A stretch of DNA of 64,000 bases from Talpa occidentalis. Taxonomy: Eukaryota > Chordata > Mammalia > Eulipotyphla > Talpidae. Made by a program: the position numbers and the translations under genes. Shown here piece after piece: positions 22,911 through 33,429 of the stretch. The stretch spans positions 63,094,228-63,158,227 of the forward strand of contig NW_023605083.1 in NCBI RefSeq assembly GCF_014898055.3, written 5' to 3'. Each line of letters begins with the position of its first letter. Position 1 is the stretch's first letter. Under the pieces are notes generated by a model. That model was not told where the DNA came from. It did no database searches and saw only the letters and a program-made list of their open reading frames with translations.

Positions 22911-24595
22911 ATATGTCATTCATTTTTATAGCTAGTATTGAACACACAGGATGATATCCAGTAAAAATGTGATAAAGGACTGAAATAACAATTCAAAATA
23001 AGGTAGAAAATCAGCCTTAAACCTGCATTTATACTACACAAAAGGGCCATTTTTAATATAAAATATTCTATAGATACTTTCTACAGAAAGTTTATTTATT
23101 TATTAAAAGCATAATACCATATTCGCTATGTTTCTGTGATCTTTTACAACACAAATGCATGGATAACAGTTAATTTGTGTGAGGGAACATTAACAAGAAA
23201 ATATAAATCACTTCTATTAACCTTTCCTTTGTAGTTCACATTTGAGATTTTTCATCAGATAAAAGAAGAAAAGTTTTGAAGATATAAATGAAGGGATCTA
23301 CTGTCAAAATAAATAAAAGATATGAAGAAATGGAGAAATACTCCATGCTCATGGATTAAAAGAATAAATATTTAAGATGGCCATATTACCTAAAGCAATT
23401 TACAGACTTAATGCAATATCTATCAAAATTCCAAAGATATTTTTCAAGAAAACAGAACAAACAATTCTAAAATGTGTAGGCAACCCCCAAAAGACCTAGA
23501 TTAGCCAAAGCAATCCTGAGAGAAAAGAGTGGCGGTATCATGTTGCCTGACTTCAAACTACAAAGAGATAGTAATCAAAACAGTACAGTATCAAAACAAA
23601 AACAGAAACACATACCAATCGAATAGAACAGCAAGCCCAGAAATAAACCCACACAAACATGGTGAGTTAATCTATGACAAAGGAGGAAACTATACAATGG
23701 AGAAAGGAAAGCCTCTTCAACAAATAGTACTGAGAGACTTGGACATGTAAAAATGAAATTTTTTCATTAACTCCATGCACAGAAATTAATTCTAAATGGA
23801 TTAAAGACTTGGATATAAGACCTGAAACCATAAAATATACGTAGAAGAAAACAGGCAATACACTCCTAGATATCAACCTCAGAAACATTTGGGGACCCAT
23901 CTCCAACCACAAAGGAAACAGAAGCAAAAATAAACAAATTGGACTACATTAAACTACGAAGCTTTTGTACAGCAAAAGAAACCAAGACAACAACAGAAAG
24001 GCAAATCATGAACTGAAAGAAAATATTTGCATATCACATGCCAGACAAGGGGTTAATTTCCAAGATAAAGAATTTATACAATTCAACAACAGAACTAATA
24101 ATTAAATTGAAAAATGTCAACAGACCTAAATAGACACTTCTGAAGAAGGCACACAGGCACATGAAAAAACATTCAACATCACTTATTATATCACATATCT
24201 TATTATAAGATACCACAAGGAGATATCCTCTGGCTTCTGTGAGAATGGTCGTATAAAAAAGACTGGAAACAAGTGTTGGTGAGTGTGGAGAAAAAGGAAC
24301 TCATTTATTTTTGGTAAATTGGTGCAACCTGTATGGAAAACAGTACGGGTACTTTTCAAAAAAAATAAAAATAAAAAAAGAAATCATATGATCCAGCAAT
24401 ACCACTACTAGGTAATTGTCTGAAGACTATAACACAAATACAAAAAGACTTTGCTCTCCTATCTTCATAGCAGTATTATTCACAATAGCCAAGTCATGGA
24501 ATCAACCAAATGCATACTGACAGTCCTCTAGATAAAGAAATTATGGTATATATACACAATGGACTACTATTCAGCTATTTAAAAAGATAAAACAG

Positions 24596-24817
24596 GTGCT
24601 CTTTTGAATCACTGTTTTTGTGTCCTTTGGGTAGATCCCTAGGAGTGGAATTGCCTGGATCGTACGGTAGCTCTATTTTCAGTAGACTGAGGAACCTCCA
24701 GACAGCTTTCCACAATGGCTGGACCAGTTTGCACTCCCACCAGCAATGTAGGAGAGTTCCTTTTTCACCGCATCCTCGCCAACATTTGTTGTTGCTTGTT
24801 TTTTTGATATGTGCCAA
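24596..24817 (-). mobile_element. Inverted 5' part of a second twin-primed L1
   Basis: Minus-strand L1 ORF2 fragment ([20 protein letters not shown] and following), ending at its right boundary where the plus part begins. In an intact L1 its last bases run directly into the first bases of the plus part, with a few shared bases (AGCAC) at the switch. Confidence 0.9.
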
Positions 24818-25387
24818 GCACCTGTACACCTATGTTTATTGCAGCACTATTTACAATAAAGCCTGGAAACAGTCCAAATGCCCAAAAATAGATGACTGGA
24901 TCACAAAGATGTGGTATATTATTATGGAATATTATTCATACAATGGAATATTATTCAGCAATCAAAAAAGACAAACTCATGCCATTCGCAGCAATGTGGA
25001 TGGAGCTAGAAGGAATTATGCTCAGTGAAATAAGCCAGAAGGAAAAAGAAAAATATTGGATGGTTTCACTTATAGCAGGAATATAGGGGAACCAAATAAG
25101 ACAACAATGTAAAAAAATAATAACAGTACAAAACACAACAAAGCAAAAACAGACAATTATAAACCTGAGACGTCCTGCAGGGGAGGAGGAGGGAGAGGGG
25201 TGAGAGGGAGGGAGGGAGGAGCAAAGGGGACTGTGGTGATGGTACATGGGTGCCTTGGGGAAGGAGATTCTATGAGGACTCAATCTGAGGGGTTGGGGGG
25301 AAGCAAATATTGTCTACAAATGTAAAAAATGATAAATGTTAAAATTTAAAAAAATCTAAAAAAATTTTTTTAATTAAAAAAATAAAT
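24818..25387 (+). mobile_element. 3' part of the second twin-primed L1
   Basis: Begins AGCACCTGTACACCTATG and runs through the [20 protein letters not shown] coding stretch and the GA-rich 3' UTR to an A-rich end. A perfect 15-bp duplication AAAAAGATAAAACAG (24581-24595, 25388-25402) brackets both parts. A short local duplication AATGGAATATTATTCA occurs near 24925-24960. Confidence 0.92.
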
Positions 25388-25788
25388 AAAAAGATAAAAC
25401 AGTGCCTTTTGGGACAATATGGATGGATCTTGAAGTGACTAGTTAAGTGAAATAAGTGAAAAAGCAAAAGACAATGACCGTATGACTTCTCTCAGTTATA
25501 GAATATAAGTAACTGAAGAAAACAAACAACAAAATTAACTCTCAGACTCTTTGAAAATGGTGGTGGCTCCCATATGGAAGGCAGGGAGGGAGGAGGGTAC
25601 TGAGGCATAAGGTGAGAGCATCTTGGCACTGGAGCTTTGGTGGAGGTCAAGGGAAACATCTGTAGATGTTGCCATGTGAAACTATATACCAAACTTAGAT
25701 ATTGATGTAAATGAATGGCAAATAAATAAAAATTTGATGGAACAAAATAAAGAAAGGGGATTTTTCTGTCTAGAGTATTTACTGTTTA

Positions 25789-25944
<156 letters not shown>

Positions 25945-26544
25945 CTAGAGTTTTCTTTTAACAATTAATATAAGGATGCCAAACATGCATGTTTTTCAAT
26001 ATGGCATTATCTTTATTTGTTTGCAAATGTAGTTTTTTCCAAAGTGATACCAGATTGAGTAATCATTCTTGTCATTACAAGCCCTCCCCCCCCAAAAAAA
26101 AACTTCAACCACAGTCAAAACAAAATCATCTGAACACACCATCTTTATTTTTAGTCTCTCTTTTGCTTACATAGCACTACCATTTCAGATGGTCCTGTCC
26201 AGCAGCTCATATTGTTTCTCAAAAAGCCTTTATAACCAGTTCACCTCACTCTGATATATTCCTGCTGAAGCACCATAAACTCATCAGTAGCACTTAACTC
26301 TGGTTAATTTGAAACAGAGTCAGAAATGCACAGTCGTACTGTAAAATGTTATGCATCTATAGCTTGTGTCCCAAACTAGACTCTAGGTTCCTTAAGGAGA
26401 GGGACCACATGATCTATTAGTGTCCAAAGAAGTCACTGAGTAAGAAGTCACGGATTATAATAACCAATATTACTTTTTAATCATTTTGCTACTTTGAACA
26501 AATCATTTAATTCCTAATCCTGTGCCTCAATGAAAAAATATGTA

Positions 26545-26995
26545 GGTTTAGAGGCTAAGAGTACAGGTTCTGGGGGAGGAGGAGAGCTAGGGGTGAGAAT
26601 AGGGTGGGGAGAGAGCACAGTGAACTATGGTGGGGGGCTGTGGGTACTTCAGTGGTGGCTGCATTATGGCGACTACACCAGAGCGGGTAGATCCTATCCT
26701 TCTAAAACACTAACAAAGTTGTAAAACAATGATACTTTAATTAAAAAAGAAAAAGAGTTCAGGTTCTAGAATCACCCTGCCTAGATTTTAATACTTGTAT
26801 TGGTACTTAATAACAGTATAATCTTGGCCAAATCTCTTAATCTCTTTGTATCTCAATTCCCATATCTACATGTTAGGAGTAAGTCTTTTCACAGAGCTGT
26901 TATATGGATTAAATAAATGTAATGGAACACATATATTGCTCTGAACAGTGTCTGGCAGACAGTAAATGCCCAATAAAATTTGGCTGTTCCTGCTA
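26545..26995 (+). mobile_element. MIR element split by an L1 tail
   Basis: The MIR starts with GAGGCTAAGAGTACAGGTTCT at 26551 and resumes at 26768 through TCACAGAGCTGTTATATGGATT to the AATAAA-like end near 26995. The interruption is the insert at 26572-26753. Confidence 0.82.
26572..26753 (+). mobile_element. Short L1-like 3' end inside the MIR
   Basis: 182 bp, G-rich then A-rich, ending AATTAAAAAAGAAA. It is bracketed by AGAGTACAGGTTCT / AGAGTTCAGGTTCT (26558-26571, 26754-26767), a target duplication taken from the MIR. The composition fits the 3' UTR of an L1 subfamily, but the family is not certain. Confidence 0.75.
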
Positions 26996-27179
26996 TTATT
27001 TCAAAAAAGTAAAGGAAAATAGGAAGAAATGATAAACCTGTTTTTTTTTTCCTTCTGTACTTTTAGACAAGCAGTTAGATGATAGCTATTCTTTGTGTTA
27101 TTTCCAACCTCAGTGAGATCTTCCATTTTTACAATTATCATCATATTCCCTCAGGTCAATCTTTTAAAAACATAAATTA

Positions 27180-27700
27180 TGTTTAAAAATGCTCAATGAC
27201 TTCCCACAGCTGACAACAAAAGAAAACTAATAAACAAACTCCATACTATGGTCTGCAAAGTTTTATATTATTCAGAAACTGCCTACTTCTCAGATCTCCC
27301 CTTCTTATGAACTGGTCACAATGGTCTAAAATCTGGTACTTACATATGTTTATGTCTGAGTTAGATACTTTGCCCATGCTTGAAATGCTTCTCCTACTCA
27401 TCTCTTTGTGATTATTTTCTTCTCCTCATTCAGCTCTCATATCAAATGGCCACCTCTTCACAGAGTTTTTTCTAACCACTTTTCTAACCCCTACTCCTGA
27501 AATTTCCTATGGCATTTATCAATACATTTCTCTAGACATTTATCAATACCAACTATTACTTTATATACTTAATAGCTTTATTACTGCATCCTCTTTACCA
27601 GTCTAAAAATTCACTGAGCACAGAGTATTTCTTTGTCTTACTAGTAACATTATCCTTACCACCTGTAACAGTGACTGGTTAGACAAATGTTGCCAACTGA
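27180..27700 (+). mobile_element. L2 element
   Basis: Resembles the L2 3' end: CTCCTCATTCAGCTCTCATATC, then AAATGGCCACCTCTTCACAGAG. Ancient, heavily diverged. Confidence 0.7.
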
Positions 27701-28220
27701 CTTAACTCCTCCATGCAGACTGCATCTTTCTTTTCTGTTTTTTATTTAGATAACATTAGTTTTCATCACTGTATATGATTTTTGGGTTTGTTTTGTTCAG
27801 TTTTATTTTTGAAACATCCTTGTATAGGGAAATAGATTCACATCTCCTTAAATGTACCCATAGTTCTTTACCATAGACCACCAGGTCTCCTCCATATATA
27901 TTTCAAAATGATTTTGTGGCTCATTAAAACTTAACCCTCATACAATTGAGCAAGATCCTATTACAGTACATTTATAATTAGAATGTTTTAAGACTACATC
28001 ATCTTCTTATCTTTTACTTGTTGTGTTCATATCGAGTATAGGCTTTTCAATTCCTTACTTTGTTACCTAAATTGTCATAAAAATATTAACTTATAATATT
28101 CTGATATGAATTCTGATATGAATAAGCGCATGTGTTTTTATTTAATGAGAAAAGCACTGCATTTTCTTAATAATTTCTAAAATAATTTTAGAACAAATTC
28201 TTGAGAAATAGAGAATATAC
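27701..28220. other. SHOC1 intron, no recognised element
   Basis: AT-rich sequence next to exon 2. Parts near 27770-27910 may be an old LINE end. No exon candidate. Confidence 0.35.
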
Positions 28221-28341
28221 CTCTTGTCCATGGCCTCCTATATTTATTATCAATAATGCCTGTGTAATTTTCATCTTGATATAAACATGAAGGGATTCGA
28301 AGTAAAAAAGCATCTACACAAAGCTTCTTTTTAACTGCATT
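28221..28341 (-). CDS. SHOC1: SHOC1 exon 2 (121 bp)
   Basis: The acceptor TTTCTTACACAG precedes [20 protein letters not shown], then [20 protein letters not shown]. The donor after AGAG is GTATATTC. Phase 0 in, phase 1 out. The [15 protein letters not shown] stretch is the part of this N-terminal region that I most readily associate with SHOC1. The assignment rests on recognition plus the frame-consistent chain of exons. Confidence 0.92.
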
Positions 28342-29012
28342 CTGTGTAAGAAATATAAAATATTTTAATGTATTTATCAAATTTAACATCTCTCAATATT
28401 CAGAATATTTAACTTTTATATTCTTTTAAATCTATATTATTTTCATTCAATACTATTCTGATGAATTTTACAAATCCTTGTTCTTTTGTAAAATTTGCCA
28501 TTCATTGGAATACAATATTTGTATTGTATCATGGGGTATGGGTACAGAAGAAGAAACTAAGGTATTGTGGGCAAAGATAAAAGTTCGAGGATGTCTAATT
28601 TTGTGAGTGGTCAATATATTCATAAATATTTTTGTGTAACAACGACTCTTATTCCTTACTATGTATATGCTGTAATGACATATATCATTTGTTCCCTCAG
28701 TTACAGGGAACAATAAAATCTGGAGTTGCCTATATGTCTTCCTTATTTCCTGCAAAATGTAACACAGTTTTAGTTACATTGGAATAATTATTTTCCCCAG
28801 TACATGGGGTCAAGGTTATAAAGAAAACCAAAATTTAACTTGTCAATTAAGATTATAGGAATAATAAGCCATTGTATAACATCTACTCTATGTTAACAAT
28901 GTGTCTGGCTTGATTCTCAGCTTTATACAAGGTATTTAACTTCTTCAGAAGTTTTTTTTTTTCTTTTTTCAACCTGTAAAGTTGTAAAACCTGTATTAAG
29001 AGTATCTATCTT

Positions 29013-29319
29013 GGGCCTCCCTGGTGGCGCAGCTGTTGAGCGCTGGGTTGCGAAGCTGCCAGCAGCCTCTGCAGCGCCAGTTCGTTCGATCCTCTGCAGC
29101 GCCAGTTCGATCCCCGGCTGCTCCCCGGCCACTGGAGGAGGGTCCCACATGGCGCGCAGACCTCTCCTGCCGCCCGCTGCTCCCCTCAGCAGTGTACTTC
29201 GGTCCTTCTGTCTGCTCTGCTCCCCACTCTGGCTCTGGTGAATTCTCTCACCCTTCCTCGCTTCTGACTGTACCCAGTGCTTGTATAAATATATAAATAA
29301 ATAAACAAACAAACAAAAA
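29013..29319 (+). mobile_element. tRNA-derived SINE with a duplicated box B region
   Basis: Duplication AAGAGTATCTATCTT (28998-29012, 29320-29334). Near 29070-29115 the stretch around box B occurs twice (CTCTGCAGCGCCAGTTCG and again CTCTGCAGCGCCAGTTCGAT), a local tandem duplication of about 27 bp. Confidence 0.93.
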
Positions 29320-29483
29320 AAGAGTATCTATCTTGGGGAGTAATTATGGAGCACATAATCATTAAAAGAGCAAAGAATCTAGTCCTTAGCAAACAGTCAA
29401 TATACAGTTACTGTTATTTTATCACAAAAATAACTGGGGTTGCTTCTTGCCTCATTCCTTTCAAGAAGGATAAATTCAAGATT

Positions 29484-30013
29484 TTTTTTTTATTTAAAGA
29501 TTTTATTTATGGGCCTCCCTGGTGGTGCAGGCAGTTGAGTGCTGCAGCACTGTGAAGCTGTCCACAGCCTCTGCAGCACAGGTTCGATTCCGGCCGGCCA
29601 GCGAGAATCCCACATGGCGCGGCAGATCTCTCCTATCTCGCCCGCAGCTCCCCTCAGCAGTGTATTTTGTCATTCTGCCTGTTCTGTTTCCTGCTCTGTC
29701 TCTGGTAAATCCTCTCACCCTCCTGCGAATCTGGCCTGTACCCCAGTTCTTGTATAAATAAATAAATCTAAAAAAATAAAAAAATAAAGATTTTATTTAT
29801 GCATACAAGAGCTGGGGTACAGGCCAGAGATGCGGAGGGTGAGAACAGGCAGATTGACTGAATTACAATGCTGAAGGAGAACAGGGAGCGAGTCAGGAGA
29901 GGTCTGCTGCACCATTGTGGGTTGCTCCCTGCCCGGGGATCGAACTCATGCTGCAGAGGATGCGAATTGCTTCATAGTGTGGTGCTTAACCCCTTGCGCC
30001 ACCAGGGAGGCCC
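29484..30013 (-). mobile_element. tRNA-derived SINE interrupted by a second SINE
   Basis: Older minus-strand copy (29484-29510 and 29801-30013) with duplication TCAAGATT (29476-29483, 30014-30021). Its 3' tail holds the plus-strand SINE at 29511-29784. Confidence 0.9.
29511..29784 (+). mobile_element. tRNA-derived SINE inserted in another SINE
   Basis: A perfect 16-bp duplication TAAAGATTTTATTTAT (29495-29510, 29785-29800) lies within the tail of the older copy. First head type (GGCAGTTGAGTGC). It shows that the family was active over more than one period. Confidence 0.94.
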
Positions 30014-30248
30014 TCAAGATTATTAATAAAAGTAGCCCTAATTTGCAAAGAGCTTCCATTTTTTTTCTCCTGACAGCTTCAAATTCAAATTGTCAATTAT
30101 TTTCCTCCAAAGGTGTTTTAGTTTTTGAGGTATATTAAAAGTGGAATTAAATGAATCTCAACATAATTAGGCTAAAGATTAATCTAAGAACCACTGCAAA
30201 ATTATGACAGAGTAAATGTAGGCAACACTTTTTATATCATAACTGTTA

Positions 30249-30374
<126 letters not shown>

Positions 30375-31209
30375 TTAAAATTAAATGTTGGTAAATAGCA
30401 AAGCTAGGAGCAGAAAACCACTCAATTATGAAATTATAGTTCATGATAAAAATTAATGATAAATAATACTTATACCATGACTTAACTATAATGAAAATAA
30501 TGTTGATATAAAAGTATCTGTGGTATGGTACATTAAATATATATTCTTAGATTTTTTTTCATCTGTCAACTTGATTTCATTGCTTAACAGATATCTGAAT
30601 CCATCTTATAGTGATGGATGGATAGGATGAGAGATAAATTGGCTTTATTTCTAAGATCAAATATAAGGTGGGAAACAAAGCAAAACCATGGTTGGAAATT
30701 AGGTATTTTAAAACAGCCAATTTCTGAATTGCAGCAATTCCTGAAATATTTTTCCTTACCTCTTTGTAAAGATTTTGTTTTTCCTGTGCTACTTCCTTGC
30801 TATATGTATGGAGCCAAAACGGAAAAATATTGATAATTTGGTCAGGCTTTTATGAGCGAGACCAAAGAAGTAAACTTTTCCAAGATGCTCCCCTCCCACC
30901 AGCTTAACTGAGGTATAACTGACAAATAAAAATTGCACATATATATTTCGGAATATTAGCCTAAGATTATTAAAGGCCATACACAAGGGAGTGTGAATCC
31001 TCAGGTTGGTTTTCTACCTCCTCCCACCACCCTAATGCATCTAATTTTTCCTCTTTAACACTCCCTGACATAAAAACCTTACTTTAACAACGTAAAGTCA
31101 CTGAGGAGGGGATTTTATATATTCTTCCACGAACTTGCACTAAACAATTTGTAGCTAGTGGGCTGAAATCTCATTGGCCTTTCTGTGACCTTACACCCTC
31201 CATTCTCAC

Positions 31210-31320
31210 CTAAACAGGCACCTAAACAGGCTAACTGGAGCCGCTTGAGAGGTTTTGTCCCCTCAGGACCACATCAGTGGGGTCTCACGAATCTGTTTTC
31301 AGAGGTTTTACAGCTGCCAC
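31210..31320 (-). other. SHOC1: Possible SHOC1 5' UTR exon end
   Basis: On the minus strand, TTTAG followed by GTGAGAATGG at 31209 is a good splice donor downstream of the CpG-rich promoter. It would splice to the acceptor at 30360. No coding capacity is claimed. A near-repeat CACCTAAACAGG sits twice at this boundary (31207-31230). Confidence 0.35.
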
Positions 31321-31700
31321 TCTAGTCCATCCCGGTATTTCCGTCCCTTCAGCTCAAGGACGCCTTGGCTGCCTCTACTCCTCGGCCTCTCAGAGATTTT
31401 ACCCGCATTAAAATCGTCTCCTACCGGTCTTCACAGGGCTAAATCCCGCCCACCGGGAACATGTGACCTCTGACCTTGAGTTCAGCGCTCCCATTAGCCA
31501 GCCAGGCCAGGCCCCTCCCCTGTCCCGCCCCTTTTGCGTCCCGCTCAGTCTAAGCCTGCGCCTGTGAGTCGATGGGCGGGGCCTGGTGATCTGACCTCTG
31601 AGGTTCTTCCGCGTGAGGGAAACCTGCCTGCCCTGGGCTGAGGGTGGGCGGAAGTGGGGAGGTCGCGAGACCAGGTGAAGGAGCTTGAGCCTCTTTGGTA
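31320..31700 (-). promoter_or_regulatory. SHOC1: CpG-rich promoter region, probably for SHOC1
   Basis: The only CpG-dense stretch in the window, with roughly 25 CpGs in under 400 bp. It lies about 1 kb upstream of the start-codon exon. It contains GC boxes (CCCGCCCC near 31525, GGGCGGGGCC near 31573), an ETS-like GCGGAAGTG near 31648, an NRF1-like GCCTGCGCC near 31555 and a perfect DR1 nuclear-receptor site at 31464-31476. No TATA box is evident. A donor-like TTTAG/GTGAGA on the minus strand near 31210 could end a 5' UTR exon. On the plus strand a CCAG/GTGAAG near 31673 would suit a divergent transcript. The direction of use is inferred from position. Confidence 0.65.
31464..31476 (-). promoter_or_regulatory. 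Perfect DR1 nuclear-receptor element
   Basis: The minus strand reads AGGTCAGAGGTCA, two perfect AGGTCA half-sites with one spacer base. DR1 sites are bound by RXR heterodimers, HNF4, COUP-TF and the testicular receptors TR2 and TR4. Its place in the CpG promoter of a meiotic gene makes TR2/TR4 or an RXR complex plausible. Binding itself is inference. Confidence 0.6.
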
Positions 31701-32600
31701 GGGCAGCTCCAGTGTTATTAACTAATCCTGGCCACAAATGACTGGGCCAAAGGGAGGGCCGGGACAAAGCCTAAGCAAGGGATCCTGAGAGAATTTAGCA
31801 AGTAACCAGATTTCGGGAAAGAGGGAAGCAATGGGAGGAGGCAAACATAGCTCCAGTGTCTGGCTGGGTGTTGGCCGTGCCCAGATGGCTGGAGAGCATG
31901 TGAAGAGGGACGGGAAGATAATTAGGATTGGGATTTACAGGTTGTGTATCTTGATGGTAGCTACCGCCTCACACACATGCTCATTTAGGAATCTCTGGGC
32001 TCTCCTGATAAGGAATGAGAATTGTCCCTTCCTTTGTGTTTAACTCCCATCTTCCTTCCGGGATATAGCTTGACTCTAAGTTCCTTCCCAGAAGACTGCA
32101 AGAAGTAACATGCATTTATTTATTTTACCAACACCCAGCTGTCTTTCAAGTTAATTACTATCAAAATACATATGATGAAATGTCAGTGGATAACTCACAT
32201 TATTTTCTTAGGTTACCTACTTCATTCTATTTTGTACAGGTTTGTGCAGTTTGCATCAGTGATACAGATTTAATGTTTGACAATGATTGATTACAAAGAT
32301 GTTCATCTGGCTTTGAGGTATAGTAATTATCCTGTATTCTTGAATGGATGTATATACCTTTTATTAAAACCAATTTTACATTTCGTAATTTTGTAAAAAT
32401 TACAAAAGTAATATAGATTTGTACTTACTATAACCACTAAAACCATCCAAAGAGGAACACAGAGAAAATAATCTCCATTATTTCCTGGACTCCCAAAGGA
32501 GCTAATATTAACAAAGTGGTATGTATCTTTTCATACCTTCCTACATGTTTATACTAATTTATACAGACATGCATGTACAGAGTAGATTGGTCGATTATGT
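31701..32600. other. Single-copy sequence upstream of the promoter
   Basis: About 900 bp without recognisable repeats. A 70-codon plus-strand open frame (31831-32043) starts near the CpG region but shows no family signal. Confidence 0.4.
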
Positions 32601-32616
32601 AAAAATAAATAATTTA

Positions 32617-32873
32617 GGGCCTCCCTGGTGGCACAAGGGGTTAAATCTCAGCACTATGAAGTTACTGCAAGCCACTGCAGCACAGTTCAATCCTGGCCTG
32701 GGAGCTAACCCACATGGCACAGCAGACCGCTCCTGTCTCAATGCTGCTCCCCTCAGCAGTGTATTTCAGTAGATCTGCCTGTTCTGCTCCCCACTCTGTC
32801 TCTGGATTCACCCTCAGAATCCTCACCCACACACCTCTGGTCTAAACCCCAGTTCTTTATATGCATAAATAAA
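32617..32873 (+). mobile_element. tRNA-derived SINE, GGGGTTAAATCTCAGC head type
   Basis: Second head type, moderately diverged. The duplication is obscured by A/T-rich flanks. Confidence 0.83.
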
Positions 32874-33197
32874 TTTTTTTTATAAAATACTATTTCGTTT
32901 TAATTTGCATTTTTTGGATTACTGCTGAGTTTAAACACATTTTAAATGTTTATGAGCCTTTTGGGTTTCTTTTGTGAATTAATTGCTTAATTGTGTGTGT
33001 GTGCGTTTGTGTGTAGGAGATTAAGCAATTTTTCTATTAGGTAGGTTGTCTTTTTAGAAATCTTATTTATAGATACATTAGTTATTAACAGGCTTGGCTA
33101 TATAAAGAACAGAAAATCCCAAAATAATATAATATTTATATTCCATTTAAATAAGTACAGAGATAAAGGGTTCTGGACTGATATAATAGTTATTTAC

Positions 33198-33320
33198 CTT
33201 CCAGCTAATTATTCGGGTATTTTCTATGTTGTGATTCTTCTTCTCATGGCCCCAGGTAGCAGTAGGGTGGAGGAAGTAATAAAAAAGAGGAGAGATGAAA
33301 GGCACGAGATGTTTCTTTAT
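33198..33320 (-). CDS. SHOC1: Candidate upstream coding exon of SHOC1 (41 codons)
   Basis: On the minus strand, acceptor TTTTAATTACAG and donor GTAAATAA bound 123 bp that are open throughout: IKKHLVPFISPLFYYFLHPT then ATWGHEKKNHNIENTRIISW and K. It enters and leaves in phase 0 and would splice in frame to the exon at 30279-30359, giving an N-terminal extension. It has no in-frame ATG and an in-frame stop lies just upstream in the intron, so a further exon beyond 33320 would have to supply the start. I could not find that exon. The block lies outside the recognised repeats, next to the L1 at 33430. It could be a real alternative 5' exon or a chance open frame. Confidence 0.5.
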
Positions 33321-33429
33321 CTGTAATTAAAATTGTGAAACATAATCTTCGGACAGAAAGTGCATAAGACAATGAATAGTTAAAAAATTATTTTTTAATG
33401 AAGTACCATTATTTTATATCCTTGTTAAT

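Larger units (their letters stand above)
23330..25750 (+). mobile_element. Old L1 (ORF2 and 3' end) interrupted by a younger L1
   Basis: A degraded ORF2 runs from AAGATGGCCATATTACCTAA near 23375 to 24595 and resumes after the insert at 25403 with GGGACAATATGGATGGATCT. Several frameshifts and stops. It hosts the twin-primed L1 at 24596-25387. Confidence 0.85.

Noticed and set aside
28468..28755. 95-codon minus-strand frame next to SHOC1 exon 2 with an acceptor-like TTTTGCAG
   Set aside because: Exons 1 and 2 already join in phase 0 without it. The frame has no good donor and ends in a stop, so including it would truncate SHOC1.
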